This document shows, one piece after another, positions 46,854-55,595 of a DNA stretch of 64,000 nt. Position 1 is the first letter of the stretch, and each line of letters begins with the position of its first letter. The position numbers and the translations under genes are program-made. The stretch spans positions 1-64,000 of the forward strand of contig JAFPUH010000015.1 in assembly GCA_017395505.1 (NCBI GenBank), given 5' to 3'. Below the pieces are notes generated by a model. The model made no database searches. It saw only the letters and a list, made by a program, of their open reading frames with translations, and was not told the origin of the DNA. This DNA is from Kiritimatiellia bacterium (lineage in GTDB: Bacteria > Verrucomicrobiota > Kiritimatiellia > RFP12 > UBA1067).

Positions 46854-49009
46854 AAAAGAGAATCGCCATGCTTTCGATGCTGGTCTTCGCGTCCGCCGCG
46901 CTGTTCGCTGCGGAAACCGCCGAGATACAGCCCTACTACGGCAAGATAGCTACGCGCCTCGCGGCGATGCTGCCGCGGAACCACGTGCTCCAGCAGCGTC
47001 TGGACGACATGATATCGCAGCGTGCCTGGACGAACCTCGTCACGTACTACGACGCCGACCATTCGGTGTTCCTCAAGAGCGACCTCGATGCGCTGGCCGA
47101 GAGGGAGAAGACGCTCGACAACGAGCTGAAGCGCGGCGACGTGAGCTTCGGCTTCGACGTCTACAACCTCTTCATCGAGAGGTTCAACGAGAGGTACGAT
47201 TTCGCGACGAACCTTCTCGCGGCGGCCGAGTGGGATTTTACGTCCAACGAAGTCTACCGCATAAAGCGCAAGGACGCTCCGTGGCCCGAGACACGCGAAG
47301 ACGCCGAAGATCTCTGGCGCAAGAAGATCAAGAACGAGGTTCTTGTCCAGATGCTCTCGCGCGAGCTGGACATCGAGCGCCGTGAGGCCAAGTCCGCCGA
47401 AGCCGCAGAGGCAGGGGAGAGTGAAGAGGCCGATGACGAAGAGTCCGGCGAAGACGGCGAGGGCGAAACCGAAGAGCGCAAGCCCGACACTCCCGAGGAG
47501 CATCTGCTGAAGAAGTACCGCCAGTATGCCGTCGAGGTTTCCGAGCCCGACGCTGAGACGATCCTCCAGAACTACCTCGACAGCGTCACGCGCGCCTACG
47601 ATCCACACTCCGGCTACATGAGCCAGTCGACGAAGAAGGAATTCGACATGGAGATGAACCTCGCGCTGGCCGGCGTCGGTGCGGAGCTTGGGGCCGACGA
47701 CGGAGCGCTCAAGGTCGGCTGGATAGTGCCGGACGGCCCCATGGCTCTCGACGGACGCATCAAGTCGGGCGACAAGATCGTCGGCATCAAGCAGGAGGAC
47801 GGAGAGCTTGAGGACATCATGTGGCAGCCGATCAAGAAGTCCATAAACAAGATACGCGGTCCGAAGGGCACTCGCGTGACGCTCGAGATAATGCCGAAGA
47901 GCGATCCGACAGGCAAGACTCGCAAGATGGTCGAGCTGGTCCGCGACATCGTGAAGCTCGAGGACCAGGCGGCGACCGGCAGGGTCGAGCGCGTCGAGCT
48001 TGGCGGCGTCGAGCACAAGCTGGGCTACGTATACCTGCCCAGCTTCTACGGCACGATGGACAAGCCCTTCGGCGATCCCGACTACCGCAGCTGTGCGCTC
48101 GACGTGAACAGGCTGATCGCCGATTTCAATGCGGAGGACGTCGAGGGCCTCGTGCTCGACCTTCGCGGAAACGGCGGCGGCTCGCTGCGCGAGGCGGTCA
48201 TGCTTTCGGCGCTTTTCGTAGAGAGGGGTCCGGTAGTGCAGATACGCGATACGCGAACCGTCGTCAGCCTGCCGATTCCTCCGGGCAACCCCGTCGCCTT
48301 CAAGAAGCCTGTCGTCGTGTTGACCGACCGTGCCAGCGCCAGCGCCAGCGAAATCGTCGCCGGCCATCTGCAGGATGTCGGCCGCGCTGTCGTGATAGGC
48401 GACAGCCGAACCCACGGCAAGGGAACCGTCCAGTCTGTGCTGGGCATCGGGCCCAACGGCATTGGACCCGAGAAGTACGGCGCTACGAAGATCACGACGG
48501 CCCGTTTCTACAGGGTCAACGGACGCTCCACCCAGACCGAGGGCGTAGAGCCCGACATTCGCCTGCCGTCGCTTCTCGATTCGCTCGACATCGGCGAGGA
48601 CAAGCTGCCGAACGCGCTGCCTTTTTCGCGCATCCTTCCGGCCGACTACGATCAGAGCTGGAACCTCGGGTCCTACGTCAACGAGCTTAAGGCGCTCTCC
48701 GACGCGAGGCTCGAGGACGACGAGCGCTACCGCAAGCACATCGAAAGCGTGGACGGCATGCTGGCGATAAGCGAGCGCGAGGTGGTGCCGCTCGAGCGTG
48801 ACGCCCGCAAGGCGATGATGAAGTCCGACCGCGAACTTCGCGAGCTCGATGACGGCGACGACGAGGAGAAGGAGGCCGAGATCGTCTCGCGCCGCCGCAA
48901 CCAGCGCAAGAAGGACGACGTCGTTCTGGACGAAAGCTTCAGGATACTCGCCGATCTCGTGCGCCTCACGGACGGCGCTGAACTTCCTGTAAGGGGAGGG
49001 CTTTGGTGA
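46850..49009 (+). CDS. Carboxy-terminal processing protease (Prc/CtpA, S41 family)
   Basis: 719 residues. A signal peptide (KKRIAMLSMLVFASAALFA) directs it to the periplasm. An N-terminal Prc-type helical domain contains an unusually acidic insert (EAGESEEADDEESGEDGEG, near residue 195); a PDZ domain follows (VGAELGADDGALKVGWIVPDGPM) and then the protease core with nucleophile Ser in RASASASEIV and general-base Lys in HGKGTVQS. The GTG at 46850 is chosen because it keeps the basic start of the signal peptide and couples to the NERD stop; ATG 46868 is the alternative. It degrades or trims periplasmic proteins. Confidence 0.9.
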   Translation: MKKRIAMLSMLVFASAALFAAETAEIQPYYGKIATRLAAMLPRNHVLQQRLDDMISQRAWTNLVTYYDADHSVFLKSDLDALAEREKTLDNELKRGDVSFGFDVYNLFIERFNERYDFATNLLAAAEWDFTSNEVYRIKRKDAPWPETREDAEDLWRKKIKNEVLVQMLSRELDIERREAKSAEAAEAGESEEADDEESGEDGEGETEERKPDTPEEHLLKKYRQYAVEVSEPDAETILQNYLDSVTRAYDPHSGYMSQSTKKEFDMEMNLALAGVGAELGADDGALKVGWIVPDGPMALDGRIKSGDKIVGIKQEDGELEDIMWQPIKKSINKIRGPKGTRVTLEIMPKSDPTGKTRKMVELVRDIVKLEDQAATGRVERVELGGVEHKLGYVYLPSFYGTMDKPFGDPDYRSCALDVNRLIADFNAEDVEGLVLDLRGNGGGSLREAVMLSALFVERGPVVQIRDTRTVVSLPIPPGNPVAFKKPVVVLTDRASASASEIVAGHLQDVGRAVVIGDSRTHGKGTVQSVLGIGPNGIGPEKYGATKITTARFYRVNGRSTQTEGVEPDIRLPSLLDSLDIGEDKLPNALPFSRILPADYDQSWNLGSYVNELKALSDARLEDDERYRKHIESVDGMLAISEREVVPLERDARKAMMKSDRELRELDDGDDEEKEAEIVSRRRNQRKKDDVVLDESFRILADLVRLTDGAELPVRGGLW

Positions 49010-49809
49010 TGAAGATGATACCTTTCGTGAAGATGCATGGAGCCGGCAACGACTTCATACTTATCGACGACAGGAAGGGCGACTTTCCCGTCGACGACTA
49101 CATGAAGGTCGCCGCGATGGCCACGCGCAGAAGTGGCGTCGGCTGCGAAGGGGTGCTGCTCGTGCAGAACTCCGACAGGGTCGACTTCAAGATGCGCTTC
49201 TTCAATCCCGACGGCTCCGAGGCCGAGATGTGCGGCAACGGCGCGAGGTGCGTTGCGGCCTTCGCGCGGGCTATCGGCGCTGCGAAGAGCGACGTGATGC
49301 GCTTCGAGACTGTGGCGGGCGATGTAGAGGCCGAGATACTCGATGCGTCGCGCGTCAGGCTGAAGATGCCGCCGCCGAAGAATTTCGACGACGATTTCGT
49401 CGTGGCCGGAGTGCCGCACTGCATAGTGCCCGTCGAGAACCTGGCGAAGACCGATGTCGAGGGCGAGGGACGCCGCATACGCCTCAGCCGCAGGTTCGAA
49501 CCCGACGGGACGAATGTGGATTTCGTCGTCTACCGCCAGCCCAACAAGGTCGCGATAAGGACATACGAGCGCGGCGTGGAGGCCGAGACCGGCGCATGCG
49601 GAACGGGCGCGGTCGCAGCAGCCGTGATCGGCGTAAAGGACTACGGGCTCGAGTTTCCCGTGCGAGTAAAGACGGTAAAGGGCTACGAGCTTGTCGTCGA
49701 CGGACGCTTCGACGGCGAGGAGTTTTCGGACGTCACGCTGATGGGCCCCGTGAAGCGCGTCTTCGAGGGTGTCATCGACTGGGACGGACTCGAGCAGATA
49801 ACGGAGTGA
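49009..49809 (+). CDS. dapF: Diaminopimelate epimerase
   Basis: 266 residues; converts LL-DAP to meso-DAP for lysine and peptidoglycan. The two catalytic Cys are in MCGNGARC and ACGTGAVAAAV, and the start KMHGAGNDFILID is diagnostic. ATG 49009 overlaps the protease stop by one base and follows GGGGAGGG; TTG and GTG codons just upstream are less likely. Confidence 0.96.
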   Translation: MKMIPFVKMHGAGNDFILIDDRKGDFPVDDYMKVAAMATRRSGVGCEGVLLVQNSDRVDFKMRFFNPDGSEAEMCGNGARCVAAFARAIGAAKSDVMRFETVAGDVEAEILDASRVRLKMPPPKNFDDDFVVAGVPHCIVPVENLAKTDVEGEGRRIRLSRRFEPDGTNVDFVVYRQPNKVAIRTYERGVEAETGACGTGAVAAAVIGVKDYGLEFPVRVKTVKGYELVVDGRFDGEEFSDVTLMGPVKRVFEGVIDWDGLEQITE

Positions 49810-49841
49810 CTTCACGTCTATGTTGCGCATTATGGAGGGAT

Positions 49842-49851
49842 TTGGTAAAAT
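49842..49851 (+). promoter_or_regulatory. TTGGTAAAAT -10 element of the lipoprotein pair
   Basis: TAAAAT (49846-49851) preceded by TTTGG, 7 nt from the ATG at 49859; leaderless arrangement. Confidence 0.65.
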
Positions 49852-49858
49852 GACAGGC

Positions 49859-50380
49859 ATGAACAACCAAAAATTTGCGGTTGCTGTCATCTCGGCGGTA
49901 TTGCTGTCGGGGTGCTATTCCATACAGGTCGCCCGGTCGCCGGCATTCTCGAGATGCCGCATCGCCGCCGAAGAGGATTGCGTGCCGACTGCGCACATGC
50001 TCGTTCAGAACGACGGATGGTTCCTGTTCGACAGGCTGCCGATCGTGTGCGGCAACGCCAACACCGAATCGTGGTTTCCGTGGACGTTCTTCAAGGACGA
50101 GGTCAGCATGGAGTACGTGCAGAAGGCCATAGTCCGGCGGGCTAAGATGCGCGGCGAACGCATCGTGCAGATGAACGCGATCAACCACAACGCAACCTTG
50201 ATGTCACTGCCCAGCACGCAGGGCCTTTCGGTGCCTTATCTCATCTGCCACCACGCGACCCAGATATCCGTCGTATTCGAGAAGACGATCGATTCCATTC
50301 CCGAGTTGAGGGATGCGGCGAAGGTGCCAGAGAAGCCGGCTGAAAAGCCAGCCGAGACGACAGAGGAGGTGGCGCAATGA
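49859..50380 (+). CDS. Putative lipoprotein, GWFLFDRLPIVCGN family (copy 1)
   Basis: 173 residues with lipobox LLSGC (Cys near residue 19). The central motif GWFLFDRLPIVCGNAN corresponds to GWYLFDFIPILCGDPH of the next protein, so the two are paralogues. It ends in a Pro/Glu/Lys-rich tail (EKPAEKPAETTEE). Function unknown; envelope location inferred. Start 49859 is set by the -10 element and the signal peptide, excluding an upstream in-frame ATG. Confidence 0.78.
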   Translation: MNNQKFAVAVISAVLLSGCYSIQVARSPAFSRCRIAAEEDCVPTAHMLVQNDGWFLFDRLPIVCGNANTESWFPWTFFKDEVSMEYVQKAIVRRAKMRGERIVQMNAINHNATLMSLPSTQGLSVPYLICHHATQISVVFEKTIDSIPELRDAAKVPEKPAEKPAETTEEVAQ

Positions 50381-50763
50381 AGAAGCTCGCCCTCATCCTC
50401 GCGACGGCTGCATTCGCCGGCTGCATGACGAGCGAGATATCGCGCACGCCGAACGGCATGGAAGGCGACGGCGGCGAGACCCACCTGCTCATGGTAGACA
50501 TAGAGAACGTCGGCTGGTATCTCTTCGACTTCATACCGATCTTGTGCGGCGACCCCCACCACGTCAACGAGGTGTCGTCGGTGTTCTTCCGCGATACCCT
50601 GACGCTCCAGAACAACCTCGACGAGCTTATGCGGATAGCCCAGCGCGAAGGCACCTACACCATCGGCTCTATGATGAGCCACGAGGTGAGCGAGAGCGTT
50701 TGGGTGATCATACTTTCGCGCCACGCCTACCATACGAGCGCGACGCTTATGCGCAAGCAGTAG
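50377..50763 (+). CDS. Putative lipoprotein, GWYLFDFIPILCGD family (copy 2)
   Basis: 128 residues with lipobox AFAGC (Cys near residue 16). It shares the GW-Y/F-LFD-P-CG core with the preceding gene, overlaps it by ATGA and continues into a region with SMMSHEVSESVWVIILSRHAYHTSATL; copy 1 has the comparable NHNATL. Tandem duplication and co-translation suggest a common complex. No known family recognised. Confidence 0.78.
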   Translation: MKKLALILATAAFAGCMTSEISRTPNGMEGDGGETHLLMVDIENVGWYLFDFIPILCGDPHHVNEVSSVFFRDTLTLQNNLDELMRIAQREGTYTIGSMMSHEVSESVWVIILSRHAYHTSATLMRKQ

Positions 50764-50779
50764 AAAAAGAGGGGACGAT

Positions 50780-51805
50780 ATGCAAGACATGCCCAGCTAC
50801 AAGATCGGCAAGACGGTGTTCGGCAGCACCGCTTCGATCACCGCCGCCTACGAGCGGTTCGAGAAGCAGCCGATAGACGAGACGCGCCTCTCCGAGACGT
50901 CCGACTATCCGTATCCCCTGAAGCGCAGGGCTCTCGCCGGAGAGGCCTCGGTCGCAGGCGTCGGCACCTTCAAGGGCAGCGAGAAGCGGACCATCACATT
51001 CGCCCCGAGCGCAAAGCCCGGCTGGTGGATCCGCAGGATGGACCTGCCCGAGCAGCTCGACACGCAGATTGACATATCGAACCTCTGGACGAGCGCGCAG
51101 AACCTCGTCATGCGCTCCGGCTCGCCCCACAACTACCTGCGTATGGTCGAGCATATCGTCGCGCTGAAGTGCGGCATGGGCGTCGACGACGTGCTGCTTA
51201 AGGTCAACAGCGGCGATCCGCCCCTCTTCGACCAGTCGTCGCTTCCGCTCGTCAAGGCCGTCGAGCATGCGAAGATCGTCGAGAAGGACGAGGATGCCAC
51301 TTTCGTGACGGTGAAGGAGCCTGTCGCGTTCGGCGGAAGGCGCGGTGATTTTCTGCTCTTCCTTCCGGCAGAGAACGGCGACAAGCGCCTCCGCATCGAC
51401 TGCGCGATCTGCTGGAACACCATCATCGGCCAGCAGCGCGTTCTGTTCGACGTGACGCCCGACACATTCCGCTACGCGGCCCTCGCGAGGACAAACGCGA
51501 CGCGCCAGCAGTATCTCTTCGCGAAGACCGTCGGCAAGCTTTTCGCCGCGACCCGCAACTGGGGCTACAACGACCGCAACATACTCATACACGGCAAGCG
51601 CTTCTACACCGAGCCGCGCTTCCAGCTGGGCGACAAGTTCCTCGAGCCCGTCTGGCACAGGGCGACGCTCGACCTGATGGCGGCCCTCTCGCTGACGGGC
51701 GCGGACCGCTTCGCCGGAACCGTCGTCAGCTATCGTGCGGGGCATACCCTCGACTGCGACGCGGTTCGCGCACTGTACAGAAACGACCTGCTATGTTCCC
51801 TCTGA
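50780..51805 (+). CDS. lpxC: LpxC-like UDP-3-O-acyl-N-acetylglucosamine deacetylase (divergent)
   Basis: 341 residues; commits UDP-acyl-GlcNAc to lipid A. The N-terminal segment GVGTFKGSEKRTITFAPS, the zinc/catalytic pair Glu-His in RMVEHIVALKCGMGVDD, PLFDQSSLPLVKAV and the C-terminal GHTLDCDAVRAL align with LpxC. The second zinc site reads WHRATLD, where His and Asp are five residues apart instead of four, so the metal site may be rearranged. AGAGGGGA precedes the ATG. It overlaps the next gene by 13 bp. Confidence 0.75.
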   Translation: MQDMPSYKIGKTVFGSTASITAAYERFEKQPIDETRLSETSDYPYPLKRRALAGEASVAGVGTFKGSEKRTITFAPSAKPGWWIRRMDLPEQLDTQIDISNLWTSAQNLVMRSGSPHNYLRMVEHIVALKCGMGVDDVLLKVNSGDPPLFDQSSLPLVKAVEHAKIVEKDEDATFVTVKEPVAFGGRRGDFLLFLPAENGDKRLRIDCAICWNTIIGQQRVLFDVTPDTFRYAALARTNATRQQYLFAKTVGKLFAATRNWGYNDRNILIHGKRFYTEPRFQLGDKFLEPVWHRATLDLMAALSLTGADRFAGTVVSYRAGHTLDCDAVRALYRNDLLCSL

Positions 51806-52578
51806 AGCTTGAAAAGCCCCTAGTCGTATTCGACATAGAATCAACCGGCACCTCTCCGCGCAAGGACCGCATAATCGAGCTTGCGGCGATAAAGGTGATG
51901 CCCGACGGCTCGGAGGAGAGCCGCTGCTGGCTCTTGAATCCGACGGTGCCGATCCCGCCCGAGACGACCGCGATACACGGAATCTCCGACGAGATCGTCG
52001 CCTTATGTCCGACGTTCGCCGACAAGGCCGAGGAGATATTCGGCTTCTTCCTCGGCTGCGACCTTTCGGGGTTCAACGCCGACCGCTTCGACATACCGTG
52101 CCTTGAAGAGGAGTTCGCCCGCGTGGGGCTCAACTTCGCGGCATCGTCCCGCAGGCATGTCGACGTCCAGCGCATATACCACCGGATGGAGCCTCGCGAC
52201 CTGACGGCGGCAGTCAGGTTCTACTGCGACCGCGACCATGCGGGGGCGCACGGCGCCGAGGCCGACACTCGTGCGACGCTCGACGTGCTCAAGGCGCAGA
52301 TGGCGAAGTATCCGTCGCTCCCGAAGGACATCGCGGCGATGGATGAATATCTCGTTCCGCGCGACCCCCTCAACGCCGACAGAAACGGACTCCTCCGCTG
52401 GATGGACGGGGAGCTTTGCATCAACTTCGGCAAGAAGAAGGGCGATTCGCTCAGGCGGCTTCTGCTCAACGAGCCGAACTACCTCAGGTGGATCGTCAAG
52501 GGCGACTTCGACAGCGAAGTTCGCATGATAGTCAAGGATCTCCTGGATAACGGACGCCTGCCGCCCGCCCCCAAGTGA
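51793..52578 (+). CDS. DEDDh 3'-5' exonuclease (DnaQ-like)
   Basis: 261 residues. Exonuclease motifs: FDIESTG (Asp, Glu), GFNADRFDIPCLEEE (Asp) and HGAEADTRATLDVL (His and Asp). A C-terminal segment (INFGKKKGDSLRRLLLNEPNYLRWIVKGDF) resembles the accessory tail of stand-alone DnaQ/ExoX-type nucleases. It probably functions in DNA repair or RNA trimming rather than as the polymerase III epsilon subunit. Confidence 0.88.
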   Translation: MFPLKLEKPLVVFDIESTGTSPRKDRIIELAAIKVMPDGSEESRCWLLNPTVPIPPETTAIHGISDEIVALCPTFADKAEEIFGFFLGCDLSGFNADRFDIPCLEEEFARVGLNFAASSRRHVDVQRIYHRMEPRDLTAAVRFYCDRDHAGAHGAEADTRATLDVLKAQMAKYPSLPKDIAAMDEYLVPRDPLNADRNGLLRWMDGELCINFGKKKGDSLRRLLLNEPNYLRWIVKGDFDSEVRMIVKDLLDNGRLPPAPK

Positions 52579-52958
52579 TGGAAAACCTCTCAAGACCCCT
52601 CGGCGTCGCCATTACCGTCGGGATGCTCGTCGCGAGCAACCTTTTCATGACGTTCGCCTGGTATTGGCACCTGCGGCTTCAGAAGCCTGGCGGCTCGAGC
52701 TGGCCGCTCGTGGCGATAATACTCGTAAGCTGGGTGATCGCGCTCGTCGAATACATGATAGCGGTTCCGGCGAACAGGCTGGGCGCTGCCTCGGGGCTGA
52801 ACGTCGCCCAGCTCAAGATAATTCAGGAAGTGGTTACCGTATGCGTCTTCGTTCCGTTCATGATCGTATTCATGGGCGAGAGGTGGCGCTGGGACTATCT
52901 TTGGGCGCTTCTCTGCATGGTCGGCGCCGTATATTTCGTCAATCGCGCTCGCCTCTAG
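52578..52958 (+). CDS. DMT-superfamily protein DUF486
   Basis: 126 residues, four membrane helices. Phrases NLFMTFAWYWHL, SWVIALVEYMIAVPANRLG and the C-terminal GAVYFVNRARL are typical of DUF486. The ATG overlaps the exonuclease stop as TGATG. Transport role unknown. An inverted repeat CCTCTA/TAGAGG spans the convergent junction with the Hsp20 gene and contains both stop codons. Confidence 0.9.
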   Translation: MENLSRPLGVAITVGMLVASNLFMTFAWYWHLRLQKPGGSSWPLVAIILVSWVIALVEYMIAVPANRLGAASGLNVAQLKIIQEVVTVCVFVPFMIVFMGERWRWDYLWALLCMVGAVYFVNRARL

Positions 52959-52971
52959 CCCATCGACCCGG

Positions 52972-53313
52972 TTAGAGGATTTCGATCTTTCTGGCCTGGG
53001 TCTCGGCGCGCTTCTTGACGGTGACCGTCAAGACTCCGTTCTCAAGCTTCGCGGCGAGCGCCGCAGAATCGGCCATCTCCGGCAGGTCTACGTTTATCGC
53101 ATAGTTCGTGCGCTCGAATTCCGTCGCGACGACCCTGAAGCCGGCTGGATTCTGGTATTTCGCGTGGGTCTTGAGCGTGAGCGTCTTGCCCTCCATGTGC
53201 AGCTCGGCGTCGTCCTTGCCGATGCCGGGCAGCTCGACCTTGAGCTCGTATTCCTCGGGCTTCTCGACCAGCGTCGCAGCCGGAACGGTGTATTTCTCTT
53301 CAACAGTGTTCAT
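52972..53313 (-). CDS. Hsp20/alpha-crystallin small heat-shock protein
   Basis: 113 residues consisting almost only of the alpha-crystallin domain (EYELKVELPGIGKDDAELHMEGKTL ... LENGVLTVTVKK, with the conserved A-x-x-x-n-GvL signature). ATP-independent holdase in the cytoplasm. GAAAGGAGATTTG precedes the ATG. Second gene of a minus-strand pair with a divergent paralogue. The C-terminal I-x-I motif appears as KIEIL. Confidence 0.92.
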   Translation of the reverse strand: MNTVEEKYTVPAATLVEKPEEYELKVELPGIGKDDAELHMEGKTLTLKTHAKYQNPAGFRVVATEFERTNYAINVDLPEMADSAALAAKLENGVLTVTVKKRAETQARKIEIL

Positions 53314-53346
53314 GTCAAATCTCCTTTCTCGTTTTGTCGTCTTGGC

Positions 53347-53727
53347 TTAGCCCTCGATCGCGATGTGCCTTACGCCGGGCGCATCCGCCTTGGGCAGCTC
53401 TATGCGGAGGATTCCGTCGGTGAATTTGGCGTTGGCCTTGTCGGCGTCGACGCGGAAGGGCAGGTCGATCCTGCGCGACCAGGCGGCGCGCCCCTCGGCC
53501 GGCTTGTCGGCGACAACCACCGCCTGCGCCTCCAGGGTCAGCTCGATGTCCTTGGCTGTCTTGCCGGGCAGTTCGAGGTCGATTATGATGGCGTTGTCGT
53601 CCAGCAAAACGTTTACCGGCGGAAAGCGTCCCGCAGCTCGGGCGCGCATCGCCCGGAAAGCACGGCTCGATGTGCCGAGCAGATCGTCCAGCATGCTCCA
53701 TGGATCTATGTTGATCAGTGTGTTCAT
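53347..53727 (-). CDS. Hsp20/alpha-crystallin small heat-shock protein (paralogue)
   Basis: 126 residues. A short N-terminal arm (MNTLINIDPWSMLDDLL) precedes the alpha-crystallin domain (IIIDLELPGKTAKDIELTLEAQ, TDGILRIELPKAD). Two ATG codons are adjacent; the inner one (53727) has the better spacing to AAGGAG and matches the start of its neighbour. The pair probably responds to heat or protein stress; no CIRCE element was seen upstream. Confidence 0.9.
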   Translation of the reverse strand: MNTLINIDPWSMLDDLLGTSSRAFRAMRARAAGRFPPVNVLLDDNAIIIDLELPGKTAKDIELTLEAQAVVVADKPAEGRAAWSRRIDLPFRVDADKANAKFTDGILRIELPKADAPGVRHIAIEG

Positions 53728-53897
53728 CATTTGTCTCCTTTCGTTTGTTCCAACACCAGCCATTGAGCATAGCCCGTGCCAAAGCCCTTTTGCGACACAT
53801 TGTGCGCCCAAAGGTGACATTATGTCCCGACCGCCGCAACAAATTGTCGCGAGGCAACGCGAGTAATGACACTTAACACAAATCCGTCAAAATATGA

Positions 53898-53903
53898 TAT
53901 AAT
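53898..53903 (+). promoter_or_regulatory. TATAAT -10 element of the acyl-CoA ligase gene
   Basis: TATAAT at 53898-53903 with a leader of about 20 nt and Shine-Dalgarno AAAGGAGAA before the ATG at 53931. A clear -35 is not visible. Confidence 0.68.
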
Positions 53904-53930
53904 GTCTTCAACAGTCAAAGGAGAATTACG

Positions 53931-55595
53931 ATGACAATTCGCGGGCTGCTTGAGAAGAATGCGAAAACGTACGGTGGATGCAATGCGTTCACCTGGTGCC
54001 AGGACAAGGTGTGGCAATCACGCACCTGGGGAGAGACGTATGCCAGGGTGCGCGATCTGGCCGAGGGCTACGGAACCCGCTTCTGCCTCGAGCCGCGCAA
54101 GGACAATGTCGCGATCATCCTTCCGAACTGCACGGAATGGATAGAGAGCTACCTCGCGCAGTCTGGCGCTGGCGTGGCCGTCGTGCCGCTTGATCCGAAG
54201 CTCCACGAGAGCGAGGTCGAGTATATCCTCAAGGATGCCGAGGCGACCGTCGTGACGACCGACAAGGCCCACCTTCGCATGATGCTCAACCTCGCCCCGA
54301 GCCTTCCGAAGCTTCGCGGCGTCGTCATCATCGACGGCGTCATATTCGAAGGCCAGAAGATCGGCGATACCGTTAAGGTCATCGGCTTCGACAAGCTCAG
54401 GGTCTCGGGCGGCGGCGCTTGGTATGACGCCCACAAGCCGGAGCCGGAAGACGTCGCTTCGATCATCTACACCTCCGGCACGACGGGCAAGCCGAAGGGC
54501 GCGATGCTGACCCACAACAACTTCTACACCGATGTCAATGGCGCGCTCGAGACGTTCAACGTCACGGTGACGATTGCCGATTCGCTTCTCGTGGTGCTGC
54601 CGCTCTTCCATGCGTTCAGCTTCACGGCCAACCTGATGGTCTCGCTTCTGATCGGCTGCGAGCTCAAGTTCGTCGAGTCTCTCCGCACGGTCGGCCGCGA
54701 CATCAACCTTCTTCGCCCGACAGGCATAATGGCCGTTCCGCTTCTCGCCGAGAAGCTCTTCGACAAGCTTGAGGAGGGCCTCGGCAATTCCAAGGCGGCG
54801 CAGTTCCTTCTCAAGATCGGCCTTCGCGGCGTCGTCTGGCACATGATCCTCAAGAAGCTCGGCGGCAAGCTGCGCTTCATTATCACCGGCGGCGCGCCGT
54901 GTCCCAGGCACGTGCTCGAGGGCTTCCGCCGCATCCACGTGAAGTTCATCGAGGGCTACGGCCTTACCGAGTGCGCTCCTGTCGTCTCGGTTACGGACTA
55001 TCGCTCCAACAGGATCGGCACCATCGGCCGTCCCTGCAAGGGCGTCGAGGTTCGCCTCGCCGACAAGAACGACGCGGGCGTAGGCGAACTCCAGGTGAAG
55101 GGTCCGATTGTGATGAAGGGCTACTTCCACAACGAGAAGGCCACAAAGGAGGCTTTCGACGACGACTGGTTCGCGACGGGCGACCTTGCTTCGATGGATG
55201 AAGAGGGCTACATCACGATTCGCGGACGCAAGAAGGCGCTGATCGTCAACCGCGAAGGCAAGAACATCTATCCCGAGGAGGTCGAGAACGCGATTTCGAA
55301 GGATCCGTCCGTACAGGACATCATCGTCGTCGGCTATACGCAGGGCGGAGTTCCCGGCGAACGTGTCGGCGCTATCGTGTATCCGAACGAGGACTGGTTC
55401 GCCGAGCAGAACGGCGGCGTCAAGCCGGACTGGGCCGAGATGGAGAAGACAGTCGCCAAGCGCGTTCAGGAGTGCAGCGCTGAGCTCGCCGACTACAAGC
55501 GCGTCCGCAAGGTCGTCGTATACCGCGAGCCGCTCGAGCGTACTTCCGTCGGAAAGGTCCGCCGCGTTACATACAAGGGCAAGCTCGACGAGTGA
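53931..55595 (+). CDS. AMP-dependent acyl-CoA synthetase/ligase (FadD-like)
   Basis: 554 residues, ANL superfamily. The AMP-binding P loop IIYTSGTTGKPKGAMLTHNN, A4/A5 motifs (GGAPCPRHVLEGF; EGYGLTECAPVVS), FATGDLASMDEEGYITIRGRKK and the C-terminal catalytic Lys region (ERTSVGKVRR) are present. It activates a carboxylic acid, probably a medium- or long-chain fatty acid, for CoA esterification. The next gene begins with a GTG overlapping its stop. Confidence 0.9.
   Translation: MTIRGLLEKNAKTYGGCNAFTWCQDKVWQSRTWGETYARVRDLAEGYGTRFCLEPRKDNVAIILPNCTEWIESYLAQSGAGVAVVPLDPKLHESEVEYILKDAEATVVTTDKAHLRMMLNLAPSLPKLRGVVIIDGVIFEGQKIGDTVKVIGFDKLRVSGGGAWYDAHKPEPEDVASIIYTSGTTGKPKGAMLTHNNFYTDVNGALETFNVTVTIADSLLVVLPLFHAFSFTANLMVSLLIGCELKFVESLRTVGRDINLLRPTGIMAVPLLAEKLFDKLEEGLGNSKAAQFLLKIGLRGVVWHMILKKLGGKLRFIITGGAPCPRHVLEGFRRIHVKFIEGYGLTECAPVVSVTDYRSNRIGTIGRPCKGVEVRLADKNDAGVGELQVKGPIVMKGYFHNEKATKEAFDDDWFATGDLASMDEEGYITIRGRKKALIVNREGKNIYPEEVENAISKDPSVQDIIVVGYTQGGVPGERVGAIVYPNEDWFAEQNGGVKPDWAEMEKTVAKRVQECSAELADYKRVRKVVVYREPLERTSVGKVRRVTYKGKLDE

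Noticed and set aside
52952-52978. Bidirectional terminator between the DUF486 and Hsp20 genes
   Set aside because: CCTCTA/TAGAGG is only 6 bp, A/T tails are lacking and the arms are largely stop codons; noted under the DUF486 gene instead.
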